From positions 27,677,905 to 27,741,904 of the forward strand of contig CM069448.1 of assembly GCA_035610835.1 (NCBI GenBank): a stretch of 64,000 bases of DNA, read 5' to 3'. This DNA comes from Ophiura sarsii. Taxonomy: Eukaryota > Echinodermata > Ophiuroidea > Amphilepidida > Ophiuridae. The notes below the pieces were generated by a model. It was given only the letters and a program-made list of their open reading frames with translations. It did not search any database and was not told the origin of the DNA. This document shows, in pieces, positions 1 through 10,118 of this stretch (positions within the stretch are counted from its first letter, which is position 1; each line of letters opens with the position of its first letter). A program made the translations under genes and the position numbers.

Positions 1-1861
1 GCCTACCCCGTGTGCATATTATATCCAGGTACACATGATTCAGTCGGGAATTCATTAGGAAAAGGGTTTTAGTTTTTTATAGCCTTTTAGTTGTATTAGT
101 TGGCGGGCCAATGGTCGGAGCTCTCATCGTGATCATTTATGGTATCCAGTCTAAAGCACTTGTGCCATATCCCGGCTTATTTTTGGCCAAATAACATTAA
201 ATTATTCCTTCAGTTTATATTTTTATCCACGCATAACTCACACCGTCGCTATCCCTGCATTTCCATTATGAAAAAGTCTGGTAGGCCTAGGCCCTACCCA
301 TAACTGGCCGGAGGGTTGTAGCAATTATAAAGCTATACAGGGGGAAACACGGAACAAATAATGACACAAACTGGTTGCGCCTTCAATATGCCGTAACCCA
401 TAGCCTCTAGGTTTCAGAGGACTTCCAGTTTAGCTAGAAAAACAAACAATAAGCAATAAGCAAAAATCACCAGCCGTGGGCAAGGTATTCTATTTGTGCC
501 CACACTGATAAATATTAGCCTCATTAATTTTCGCCAATTTGGAACTGATCACACTATAAAACAGGTCTGTTACGCGTGTGTGACGCGTGACGGCCATCGC
601 GTAGCGGAGTGTTGCGTGGCCAACGATGGTGCGTGACTTGCACGCATCGCTCTTGCGTACATATACTTGCCACGTCAAGCAGCTGTAGTAACGACCACAC
701 GTAGCAACCCAGGATCGTTGTATGAAAGTCGTTTTTCGTATATTGGATAACGCCAAGAGAAATCAACAATTTGCCTAAATTTAGGAAGTTCATGTCTCCC
801 ACGCCACCCCGCCCGATGTAGCTACCTCCCTGTCTCCGCAACAGCTCCACCAACGGCGGTATCCGCGCGCATGCGTTGGCCAGTTTCATGAGGTAAGAAT
901 AGAAGACGTGAAACATAGCAACCGACCTGTTTTTTGGTTATTTCCATAGTAATTGAATAGTTTTGCAAAAAATAGTGTCCAATGGTTTAATGGCAATATG
1001 TACTCGATCAATGTACGCAAAAATCAGAGTTGAAAGTCAAGGCATCTCTGAGAACACTCACGGACAAGATTTATGTTCTTCCTTTTATTTATATAGATAT
1101 GTGCCCAAATACGTGTAGTGTATAGAACAGGCCTCAAATTTCATCAATTTAGGGGCACGGCCACTTTGGCCTTGAAAATAACACATTTCGAAGGGCATCG
1201 AGGCCATGTTCTGGGGCACCAAGGCCAAACCAATATTGGAATGAAAGGGCACCAAGGCCATTTTATATTACATTATTTATACCATAATTTTACATGTAAA
1301 CTTCACTAGGACTTTTAATAAATACTTTTATTAAATACAGCATGAAACGAGACAGTCTGTTTATTTTGTCAATCAACATATTTTAATACTGTATCATTGT
1401 CATGTTGTGAATGTGATGTTATATATGTACGTTGCTGTTGGAAAGCAGAGCAGTGAGCAATTGCGTAGCTAGAGACAAGGTGGATACATGTTTAAAAACA
1501 ACCATTAGATAGAAGAAAACTTTACACCTCGAATGGACTGTCACATCGTCATTTTTGTAAAATTTTATACACATTGCACCTTTCAAAATCGGATTGAACT
1601 TGGAATAATTTGATCAAAGTTAAGTTTATCTGAACCTCCAACCGCGAGCCAAGGGCATCGCGCTGGCATCGCGGCAATGGCCGCTATGTAATTTGAGCCC
1701 TGGTATAGAACCAAGAGTGTATAATTGTGAATAGGGACATAAATATATATGTCCTTACTACAATAAATAAATGAATTCCAGACCATTTTGCATACTGGAT
1801 CTGGATTAGTTACTCCAGCAAAACGGAATATCCGCATCACGCTAGAGTTGGATGACATGAC
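1..1861. other. Intergenic stretch, no gene seen
   Basis: Only short unsupported open frames occur here. Around 1150-1270 a short phrase resembling GGGCACCAAGGCCA recurs with variation and returns weakly near 1640, which looks like a degenerate low-copy repeat. The 560-900 stretch is rich in CGCG/GTGCGT words, but I could not define element borders. No coding exon with acceptable splice signals was seen. Confidence 0.5.
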
Positions 1862-2641
1862 CTAATGATTGCTGTGGCTGGGTAGACTGTTTCCATTTGT
1901 TGATGCTGTGTGCTCATTGAAGTGGTTCCGGATCATAGTTTTGAAGGGGTTGTGGTTGGCAGTGTCCAGAATTGTATGAGGGAGATTGTTCCAGTGAGTG
2001 GTCGTCCAGGGGAAGAATGTGTTGGAATAGGTCGTGGTCTTGGTCAGAAGTCTTTGGTAGGATAAGTCATGGGTCTTTTTGAGTTGTCTATTTGGCTTGA
2101 TTAAGTGGTTTCGCCAGTTTAAGTCCACCAGGCCGTGTGTAATTTTGTGCATGAGTGCAAGCCTGGTAATTTTGCGCCTACTTTCAAGGCTTTGCCATTT
2201 AAGTGTGGATATCATGTCAGTGACACTAGATTCCCATGAATAGTTGTTTAAGCACATCCTGGCTGCTGATCTTTGAATCATTTCAAGTTGGTATGAGTCC
2301 TTTTTGGTATTTGGATACCATGCAGCTGCGCCGTATTCGAGTTTTGGTTGAACTAGTGCCAAATAAAGTTTTGATTTAACATCAGGCGTGCATGACTTGA
2401 AATTTCTTCTGATGACCCCGATGACTTTTTTGCAGTTGTTTGTAATTTGATCAATATGAGGGCGCCACTTTAGTTTGTTGTTGAATGTCACGCCTAGGTA
2501 TGAGTGTTGGGATGTGACATCAAGTATCCTCCCACAAAGCTTGTATGGTGTAATTATTGGGTGTTTTTTAGTGGTGAAGTGCATTGTTTTGCATTTATCC
2601 GTGTTGAAACTCATTTGCCAGTCGGTGCCCCATTTGCTTAA
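1862..2641 (-). pseudogene. LINE reverse transcriptase, C-terminal part
   Basis: This piece continues the ORF beyond the insertion. It begins just after the FADD-bearing palm, with KWGTDWQMSFNTDKCKTMHF and then the thumb/C-terminal pattern HSYLGVTFNNKLKW, ALVQPKLEYGAAAWYP and LEMIQRSAARMC, ending in HWNNLP and a stop at 1862. These are the standard tail motifs of CR1/Jockey-like RT proteins. Codon phase at 2639-2641 matches phase at 5487-5489, so the two halves belong to one ORF. Confidence 0.9.
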
Positions 2642-3540
2642 GGGTCCATATCCAAACTCTCAGTGCTTTTAAATTGTTTTTCTAGCGATTTCAAAGCGCT
2701 TTTCCAACGGTATTTCGTTCTATTGTTAAAAGCATCGGAAAAAGATCGGTGATTAACTAGAAACCTCTCTACTTATCTGGCGTTAACAATATAACTATTG
2801 TAGTACTCTTGATGGCCCAATTAGTGAAGCAGACACATGAAAGCGCGAGGAAGATTGTGTTATTAAGCTGACCAGTGTTCACCCGACCCCTGTTGTGACG
2901 TAGAGAGCGACCCATTTGCCAGATTGTACACCTATCGGGTTTCTAGTACAAGTCCCGGGAGGGGCACTGACATTTGAAAAGGGTATAGTTAGGTGCCGCG
3001 CTGAAGACCCCCTTTTCACCCTCTGCTGCTAGTTCTTATGACCCCCCCCCCCCCTTTTTGAGCCTGCATCAGTTCTTAAGACCCCGTTTTCATTGAAAAT
3101 TCAAAAATCGCGAAATTTTGCGTTCCAAAGCACCAATTTTGTGTTCCAAAGCCCCAATTTTTCGAAAATTTTGCGTTCTTAAACCAAAATAAATCGAAAA
3201 TTGAACTATAGGCTAGTTCTCAAGACCAATTTTTTTGGGAAAAAAATCAGTTCCTATAAGACCATATTTTTCGTCATAAAATCCACTCAGTTCAGTTCTT
3301 TAGCCCCCTTTTTGAGACCCTGGGCGACCCCGACTCAAACGATATGTTTATAGCCGCCTATTCATTGCTAGGCTTATCGTAACACTTATAAAACTCGCCC
3401 ATTGCTTGTGTGTTGGATTTCGATCACGACAGGAGCATGTGCAGATGCGATTTTTGTGTAAGTGGTCTGTGATTTTGTCAACATTAAATTTTTACTGTGA
3501 TGTGATTTGTCGATCTACATTGAATGCAAAAAGAAACAAC

Positions 3541-3613
3541 GCCCCCGGCTGGCCTCGAACCACCAACCTTTCGGGTAACAGCCGAACGCGCTTACCAATT
3601 GCGCCACGGAGGC
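3541..3613 (-). tRNA. tRNA-Asn(GTT)-like gene
   Basis: On the minus strand the 73 nt fold as a cloverleaf. The 7-bp acceptor stem pairs fully (one G-U), the D arm is GGCGCAATTGGTAAGCGC, the anticodon stem TTCGG/CCGAA closes a CTGTTAC loop with anticodon GTT, and the T arm GGTGG-TTCGAGG-CCAGC has one mismatch. It closely resembles ordinary animal tRNA-Asn. It lies inside a TIR transposon, so it may be a captured or repeat-amplified copy rather than a functional gene. Confidence 0.75.
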
Positions 3614-4029
3614 GGTTACTTACTAGACTGTTTTGGTTTGTCATGTTCACCCGTACACTTCCCCGTACACTTGCAAAGGGGCGTGTACATCTCAAGTGTT
3701 TGTCCTGGACAAAAATCACATGACTCGCTTCGCTCCCAAGTCCTCGCGTGCCCGGCAAAAAGCCCATGATGCAATACTAAGTCGTAAAAGTGTGCACATA
3801 AATCGACAAAATGCTGTACAAACGAAATATAATCTAGAATTGTTTCAAAATAGTGTTATTCGTTACATTTAAATCAGAATTACTTTCTTTAACAGGAAAT
3901 AATCAACTTTTGAACGAGAAACTATCTTAAAACAACAAAGATTAAGAAATATAAAGCATTTTAAACATCCAATTTAGAGAAGAGTGGTATGTTGAACCAT
4001 ATTACTTTTGTTTGTTATTGCGTTCACAT

Positions 4030-4103
4030 AGCGCATAGTTGGCTCAGCGGTAGAGCATTGGACTAGTAAACCGGAGGTCGTGGGTTCGACTCCTATCACG
4101 TCT
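4030..4103 (+). tRNA. Degenerate tRNA-Thr(AGT)-like sequence
   Basis: The D-arm phrase TGGCTCAGCGGTAGAGCA, an anticodon region CTAGTAA flanked by TTGGA/ACCGG, and a T loop GTGGG-TTCGACT-CCTAT follow the tRNA-Thr(AGT) layout. The acceptor arms do not pair well and the anticodon stem has a mismatch. This is probably a pseudogene or a tRNA-derived repeat head. Confidence 0.45.
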
Positions 4104-4736
4104 TGAAATTTTATTTTAATCGTTTATATACATTTTGTATTAGTTTTCGATATTGTTTATCATTCGTATAATTATTCATTTTTGTTCAATTATAGTTTAT
4201 TTTGGAATGTGGAATTATTTGCGATTTCATTTTAATTTTCCACTGACTGTTTAGTGTGCAAGGCATCATGAAATGTGAATGAACCGCGGTATACCACCGA
4301 ACTGTCCTATTCCTATGCAACATGCCAATACAATAGAAACTCTTTGTGTGTTATTATCGATTGAGCTAAACTTGTAAAGTAAATGCCAGCCGTTATGTAA
4401 TACAAATCAATGTGCCTGTATTATTATTATTGAAATAATGTTTCGGTGGTGTAGGAAATAGGTCAATCGATTCAAGGACATGAGCCGACTGGCTTCTTAT
4501 TTACATAACAATTGGCCTTTGCAGATCATGTTCATAGACTAGCTAGGGGCCATTCAATGTAGGCCTAGGAGTAGTAAACACAATTATATTTACAGAACAT
4601 TCTTTATCGCAGTGAAAATTGCAAAAGAAAAAAAGTATCATTCACCATTCAATAAATATAGCGAACGATAAGCAATCCTGTCAATTTATAAAAACAAACA
4701 GTGTAATAACAAAACAGAAAAGAAAACCATCCCCAT

Positions 4737-4806
4737 CCGCAGGATTCGAACCACTGACCTCATGATTGTGAAGCCGGCGCTTTGACGTTTGAGCTAATGA
4801 AGGCTA
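4737..4806 (-). tRNA. tRNA-derived pseudogene (Met-like anticodon region, first of three copies)
   Basis: The minus strand has a box A-like TAGCTCAAACGTC and a box B GGTTCGAATCC at correct spacing. It matches two other copies, at 53881-53948 (+) and 58321-58386 (-), all embedded in the same transposon arm. In this copy the loop CAT seen in the 53.9-kb copy has become CAC, and the stems are imperfect, so a working tRNA is unlikely. Confidence 0.5.
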
Positions 4807-5486
4807 TACATAAACGTTTTGAAGAAAAACATTACATAGGGTTCAAAATACAAATATCTCTTAAATAGGAGGCTAAAATCGAAAGGACAAAAGTCGGAAA
4901 CAATATCCTCTCTAAACTAATGACTTGGATTATATATTGTATAATACATAGGTATTATATTGTATAATACTTCCAAACACGATGGTCAATATATTACGCC
5001 CCCTCCGTCATCACCCATCCATTGTACAAATATGTTACGTGACCTATCGCCAAAATGTTTTCAGCATTGATTTCAATGGAATGAAGGGGAAAATGGGCTA
5101 CTTTCACAATATCTTGGCAATACTGCGCCAAACAATAGATGAATAGAGTGATGGAGCGGTAGCTTAATTCATATTTCTAGACGACCAGATACATTGATCG
5201 GCGGTGAACGTAAACATTTTATGATCGGATTTAAAAAGCTTATAAATAGTATTTCTTAAAGAATATAACACAACCTTCCTCGCGCTTTGATGTGTCTGCT
5301 TCACTAATTGAGTCATCCAGAGTACTACAATAGTTCTATTGTTAACGCCAGATAAGTAGAGAGGTTTCTAGTTAATCACCGATCTTTTTCCGATGCTTTT
5401 AACAATAGAACGAAATACCGTTGGAAAAGCGCTTTGAAATCGCTAGAAAAACAATTTAAAAGCACTGAGAGTTTGGATATGGACCC

Positions 5487-7466
5487 TAAGGCATCCAGGT
5501 TCTGTTGAAAGATGGTCCGGTCATTGCTGGAGTTGATTTCTCTATATACTAGGGCGTCGTCAGCAAAAAGTCGGACTTTAGTCCCAGCCGAAACACAGTC
5601 AGGCATGTTATTTATGTAGATGATGAAGCATAAGGGGCCTATGACTGTGCCTTGTGGAACACTGGAAGTTACCTCTGCAACTGAGGACAATTTACCGTCT
5701 AAGCGGACACGTTGTTTGCGTGTAGTCAGAAATGTAGAAATCCACCCATGAAGTTTACCCTTTATCCCGTAGTGGTCAAGCTTTTTTAGTAGACGAGTGT
5801 GCGGAACGCGGTCAAAGGCTTTTGAAAAATCTAATAAAACGGCATCAACCTGTTTGTATTTATCCAGTGAAGATGCTATGTCGTCTGTGGTAATAACAAG
5901 CTGGGTGTCGCAGCCTCTACGTTTTCTAAAACCATGTTGGGCGTCATTTAGGATGTTATGATGGTCTAGGTGGGACATAATGTGACTGGCCAGGATGTGT
6001 TCCATGATTTTGCAGCAGATTGATGTTAAGGCAATCGGTCTGTAGTTATTTGGGCTGCTACGATTTCCTTTTTTAAAGATTGGTGATATATGTGACATCA
6101 GCCAGTCTGTGGGAAGTTCCCCGGTTTCCAAGCTCTGAGTGAAGAAGGCAGACAGAAGTGGTGATAGTTCGTCTGCACACTCTTTGAGGATTCTCGAGGG
6201 AATCTGGTCAGGTCCAGCTGCTTTGTTGGGTTGCAAATCTGCCAGAAGTTTTTTGATACCCTCAGATGAGAATGTTAGAGATGGGATGTCTGGGAAGGGG
6301 TTTCCTCCAACATCAGGGACGTTTAAGGTATCCTCGTTGGTATACACCGACTTGAAGTAATCGTTTAGGATGTTTGCTTTGGCTTGGCTGTCATCAGTAG
6401 TGGTACCGTTTGCCTCAAGTGGTGGGATTCCTCCGCTGTCAATTTTTTTGGATTTGACCATCTTCCAGAATTGTTTTGTATTTTGATGAAGGTTGTCAGT
6501 CATGTTGGTTTTGATATGATTTGCCTGTGCGTGACGGAGTTCCTTTTTGTAGGTGGTCCGGTAGTCCTTGTAGTCGTCCATGTCAGATTTCAGTTTGGTA
6601 TTTTGTTGAGTGTTGTAGAGTTTTTGTAATTTACGTCTCATGCGTTTAAGGCGACCGTTGAACCATGGTAGATTATGTCTACTCGATGATAATTTGGTGG
6701 GGATGTGCTGGTCCATTAATTCTGTCAGTTTTTTGGTGAGTATGTCCCAATTTACTTGCACGGAGCGAGATTTAATTTCATTTAGGAACCTAACTCCAAA
6801 GGTTGCGAGATCTTTCCGGAGAGTATGGAGGTCGCCTTTTGAATATTGGAAGATCTTGCGTTTTGGAGGGCCTTTTCTGAAGGGTCGTATTTTACTGGTA
6901 ATGCAAACAATTTCGTGGTCGCACACACCTGGCAGCGAGTGAATCTTGGTTATCAGGGTTGGGTTTGAAGTAAGGAAGAGATCCAATGTGTTACTACCAC
7001 GTGTGGGAATCTTCACGACTTGGTGAAGTTGATATTTTGTGCAGAAATCCAGAAAATATTTACTCTGTGAAGTGGTACTACCCCCTGGAATGACGGAGTG
7101 GGTGTTCCAGTTTATATCCCGTAAATTAAAGTCACCTCCTAGACGAATAGAGCTGTGTTTGCCATATTTGGAGAGGAGAGTTGATAGGGAGAGGTCCAGA
7201 TTTATAAGCGAACTCATGGAGGCATCTGGATTATAGTAGGCTCCAACATAGACAGTTTTGTTTCTGTAAAGTTCCAGCTTTATCCAGATAAGTTCCACGT
7301 CATCTCTGTCAAGGTTGGCAAGATGCTGGGCTGGGAGATTTTTGACGGCAATAAGCACTCCTCCATAACCATCCTGTCGGTCCTTGCGGAATACAGTATA
7401 GCTGTTTGGGAACAGTTCACAGGTCTTGATGTCCTTATTCAGCCATGTTTCAGTGGCTAAATAAAG
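5487..7466 (-). pseudogene. LINE endonuclease-reverse transcriptase, N-terminal part
   Basis: The open frame runs from the truncated 5' end (about 7466, upstream of the first Met at 7358) to the insertion point. The endonuclease shows the catalytic Glu in TETWL, then GGYGGVLIAV-like, GGDFNLRDINW and the terminal CDHEIV (usually SDH). The RT shows FKKGNRSSPNNYRPIAL, DFSKAFDRVPH, SVPQGTVIGPLCF and the catalytic FADDALVY. The frame then runs into transposon sequence and stops at 5376. In its intact form this is the enzyme for target-primed reverse transcription; here the C-terminal part is displaced to 1862-2641. Confidence 0.9.
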
Positions 7467-8157
7467 TCTTGTTTATTTTAAAACTGTCTTCCTCTTAATG
7501 CTTTTCAGAAGATTTTTCATAACACACACATACCCACCACCCATACCCAGGGCCATACCCACCACCCATCTTAACAAACTCAGAAGTTCAAATCATAATG
7601 AAACGAAATCGCTAAAAATGAAAAAAGATTGTCGATTATTCGATTTACATCGTATTTGTACTTATTTATTGATGAAATACGATATAATTGTAGTCAAACT
7701 TGGCTTATTTTTTCTAAACAAACAAATAATGAAATATTTACCAAATAATGAAATATTCACGCGGGGACCAAAATGTGAGTCGGTCGGGCGACGGGAAACT
7801 AACAATTCACTTTCATTAGCCTTACATGGGTGCGTCACAGTGTACATCTGTTTACGAACAACAAAATACGACCTTTAAATATACGCTATAGGCCTACTCA
7901 TCTATGGCCTATACCTGCCACATAACTCCTTGATACCGCCAACCAGGCTCCACTTTAATACCGCAAACATCAGGCTCCGATGCTCTAAAATGCCTGAAAT
8001 CACTCGATCATCGCCAATTGCTCCGCGCAGTCGCTTGCTATCGTCCTACGAGCCGATGGATGGAGTATACAGCAGTCTTGGCCCGAGACTATAGGCCTAC
8101 TACCGGGGGAAGCACTCGTAATCATCCGTGTTGTCCATGCAAATATAATTACATTTA
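7467..8157. other. Intergenic stretch, no gene seen
   Basis: Short open frames only. A direct repeat CATACCCACCACCCAT occurs around 7530-7570. No exon-like or element-like structure could be supported. Confidence 0.45.
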
Positions 8158-8310
8158 GGGCTGATATCCAAACTCTCAGCGGTGTTACACCGGTATTACA
8201 CCGATGTTATACCAGTATTACACCGATATTTGTATAGAATATCGGTGTAATACCGGTATAACATCGGTGTTATACCGGTGTAACACCGCTGAGAGTTTGG
8301 ATATCAGCCC
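8158..8310. mobile_element. 153-bp near-perfect palindromic MITE, Harbinger-like
   Basis: The two halves are almost exact reverse complements around position 8234. The ends read GGGCTGATATCCAAACTCTC, nearly the same as the TIR of the 2642-5486 element (GGGTCCATATCC and onward). A TTA target duplication flanks it (8155-8157, 8311-8313). The arms contain repeated ACACCGGTATTACACCGATG words. It is a minimal non-autonomous member of the same family. Confidence 0.85.
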
Positions 8311-9995
8311 TTAGGGCATCGCATGTGGGGGTCATCAGGGGCATATCTGACTATTTGTTTTAGTATACAAAGGTTTACATCGAGTTTGTAATTTCATTTG
8401 GGGGGCATCATGGGTAGGGGGGAGCCCCGGGGGACTTATCACAATAGCGGTATACGTGTATGTGCCGCCTTTGGGGGTGCCTTTTCTCGATGTATATGGG
8501 TGGTATTGATTAAATCAGAAATGTTTTTGGTATTTGTAAATGCCCCCCTTAAAATTCTTTGATGGTTTATAGAAGGTGTAATTTCCAATCCGAAGTTCAA
8601 ATGGTTAAAATACACTTTCGAGAACCCAATTTTCTACTTACCTCCCGTTTATTGTAAATAGCCACAAGCCTACATGTACAACAAGGGATGAAGGATGCCC
8701 CTTCCCCCCCCCCCCCCCCCCCCACCCCACCTCCTTGCAACTGAAAGGGTCAAAGCAGAATGGGAAATGTTCTCAAAATTGTTTCATCCTCATCCTGACG
8801 TTTATATGACAATCAGTTAAATATTTTATGAATTTTAGACCAGTCAGACACTATTGTGCATATAAAAGTTCTCCTCTTGGTTCCGTCCATCCCGGTCCCG
8901 TCCATCCCGGTCCCGGTCCGGAGTCTATATAATTATTCGAGGGCCAGGGTTGACAACATCGAATAAGAGCCGGCAGATCCCCCGTGAATCGAAGGTAGTT
9001 TCATTTTCAGTAGTTATCGTGTTTTATCCAGTTTAGTCAACGATATCTGACGACAGGGTGCGTCGTCATGGTCCGTCAGAATCCACCAATGGTGCGTCCA
9101 AAAATTGACCGAGGGTGCGTATTTGGATGGCAATGGTCCGTCATTTTTTTGACACAGGGTGCGTCATGGTACATGAGAAGTTGATGCACCTCGGTAAAGT
9201 GACGCACCACTCCCGGGGGTCGTATAGTACGTCTTACAACTGATAGGTGTATTAGAGTGTTATCTTTCACTGTACAATGCAAAAACAAAATCTATTTTGA
9301 ACTTTTAATAGGCATTACTTTTATTAGAAGAATTTCAAGTGAGTCCACTGCAGGGCATCAGCGAAATTTCTATGCGTCGCGTATCCCGTTTGCTGTTGTT
9401 CACGTAAACGCTCTACGCATCAATCGCTTAAATTCGCGGCGTTGTCGATTCGAACGCCTCAGTGTATTAGCCGCATCACCCGCGAAGTTTTTTGGCGCGT
9501 TTGTGGGCTTGGTATTACACATGTTTTGTTATTGCGGATCTTGGGGCCCGGCTCGGCTATTCAACCTGGCCATTCTGCCGGGGAGGAAGAAAAACAACGC
9601 TTTTGGGTGAGTGCCAGTGTAAAGAAGTATGGCAACAAAAAACACCCTGTTCAACGGAACCTCTCAGGTATTAAGGTCAGGCGTTGTTTTTTTGTGGTTT
9701 TTACTACCAGTTTTGAAAATTGCCGCAGAGTCTGAAATTTGTGAGCGGGAAAATCCATCATGATCGCTTTGTGCACTATGTGAACAAATTCTCTCTCTGA
9801 GTGTCGAGTTTCTATACAAGTCTGGAGGAGGTAGTCAGCAGATTGAAAGAGTTGATTATTTTACTGTAAAAATCAATATCACTATGAACCATGGTGGACT
9901 GTGGGGATCCATGGTGAAAATCATGAGACCTAATGACCTATAAAAGGCTTTGATTTCATTTTGTTTGTCTCAAAAACAGATCTTAATTTGTCATC
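8311..9995. other. Intergenic/upstream stretch of gene 1
   Basis: Contains a C homopolymer (about 8705-8723), a CCCGGTCCCGTCCAT tandem phrase (about 8885-8920) and degenerate GGGTGCGTC-type repeats (about 9050-9230). No clear promoter motif was found. Gene 1 transcription presumably starts in this stretch, but no 5' UTR exon could be defined. Confidence 0.4.
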
Positions 9996-10118
9996 ATGGC
10001 AACATGGGAGGAACGTGAAAGAAAGAGGCGTTTTGGACGTTGTACGATAAGCTTCAAGGAAAAGGTCAATCCAATGCAACTTCTGCCATATCTGGAGTGC
10101 TTCACAAAGTCAACCAAG
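9996..10118 (+). CDS. Gene 1 exon 1: start codon and first CARD helices
   Basis: ATG at 9996 has a good context (TCATCATGG). The 41 codons end with AAG followed by GTATCA, leaving phase 0. The peptide has a basic N-terminus (ERERKRRFGRC) and the first CARD helix, which contains KEKVNPMQLLPYLECF. The exon is too short to stand out as an ORF; it is supported by phase and by the clean join to exon 2 (STK|EQIERW). Confidence 0.8.

Larger units (their letters stand above)
3675..4930. mobile_element. Fragment of the TTAA-type element family (relative of 53494-58757)
   Basis: The stretch starting AAAGGGGCGTGTACATCTCA at 3675 matches the terminal arm at 53497, and 4440-4930 matches the opposite arm near 58060-58460, including the embedded tRNA-like sequence. 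The TTAA flank is missing at 3671-3674 and the right terminus is not present. I therefore read it as a truncated copy nested in the Harbinger-type element. Confidence 0.65.
2642..5486. mobile_element. PIF/Harbinger-type non-autonomous TIR element inserted in a LINE
   Basis: Both ends read GGGTCCATATCCAAACTCTC inward and are followed by about 225 bp of near-identical inverted arms (2642-2866 and 5262-5486). The insertion is flanked by a TAA target-site duplication (2639-2641 and 5487-5489), which with GGG-starting TIRs fits PIF/Harbinger (TWA target). No transposase ORF is visible inside. The interior contains low-complexity AAAATTTTGCG/CCCC repeats (about 2990-3330), a tRNA-Asn-like gene, other tRNA-like sequences and a fragment of the TTAA-type element family found at 53.5-58.8 kb. 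Confidence 0.85.
1862..7466 (-). mobile_element. CR1/Jockey-group non-LTR retrotransposon, 5'-truncated, split by a DNA transposon
   Basis: Read on the minus strand, this LINE starts 5'-truncated inside its endonuclease near 7466 and ends with its ORF stop at 1862. It encodes an APE-type endonuclease followed by a reverse transcriptase and a C-terminal domain. The body is interrupted by a 2.85-kb TIR element at 2642-5486. Both pieces are in the same frame up to the 3-bp duplication, so the LINE ORF was intact when the DNA element landed. The clade assignment (CR1/Jockey group) is from recall of sequence style and is approximate. Confidence 0.9.

Noticed and set aside
490..916. Overlapping minus-strand open frames near the window start
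   Set aside because: No domain, no splice signals of quality, and CpG-rich repeat-like words.
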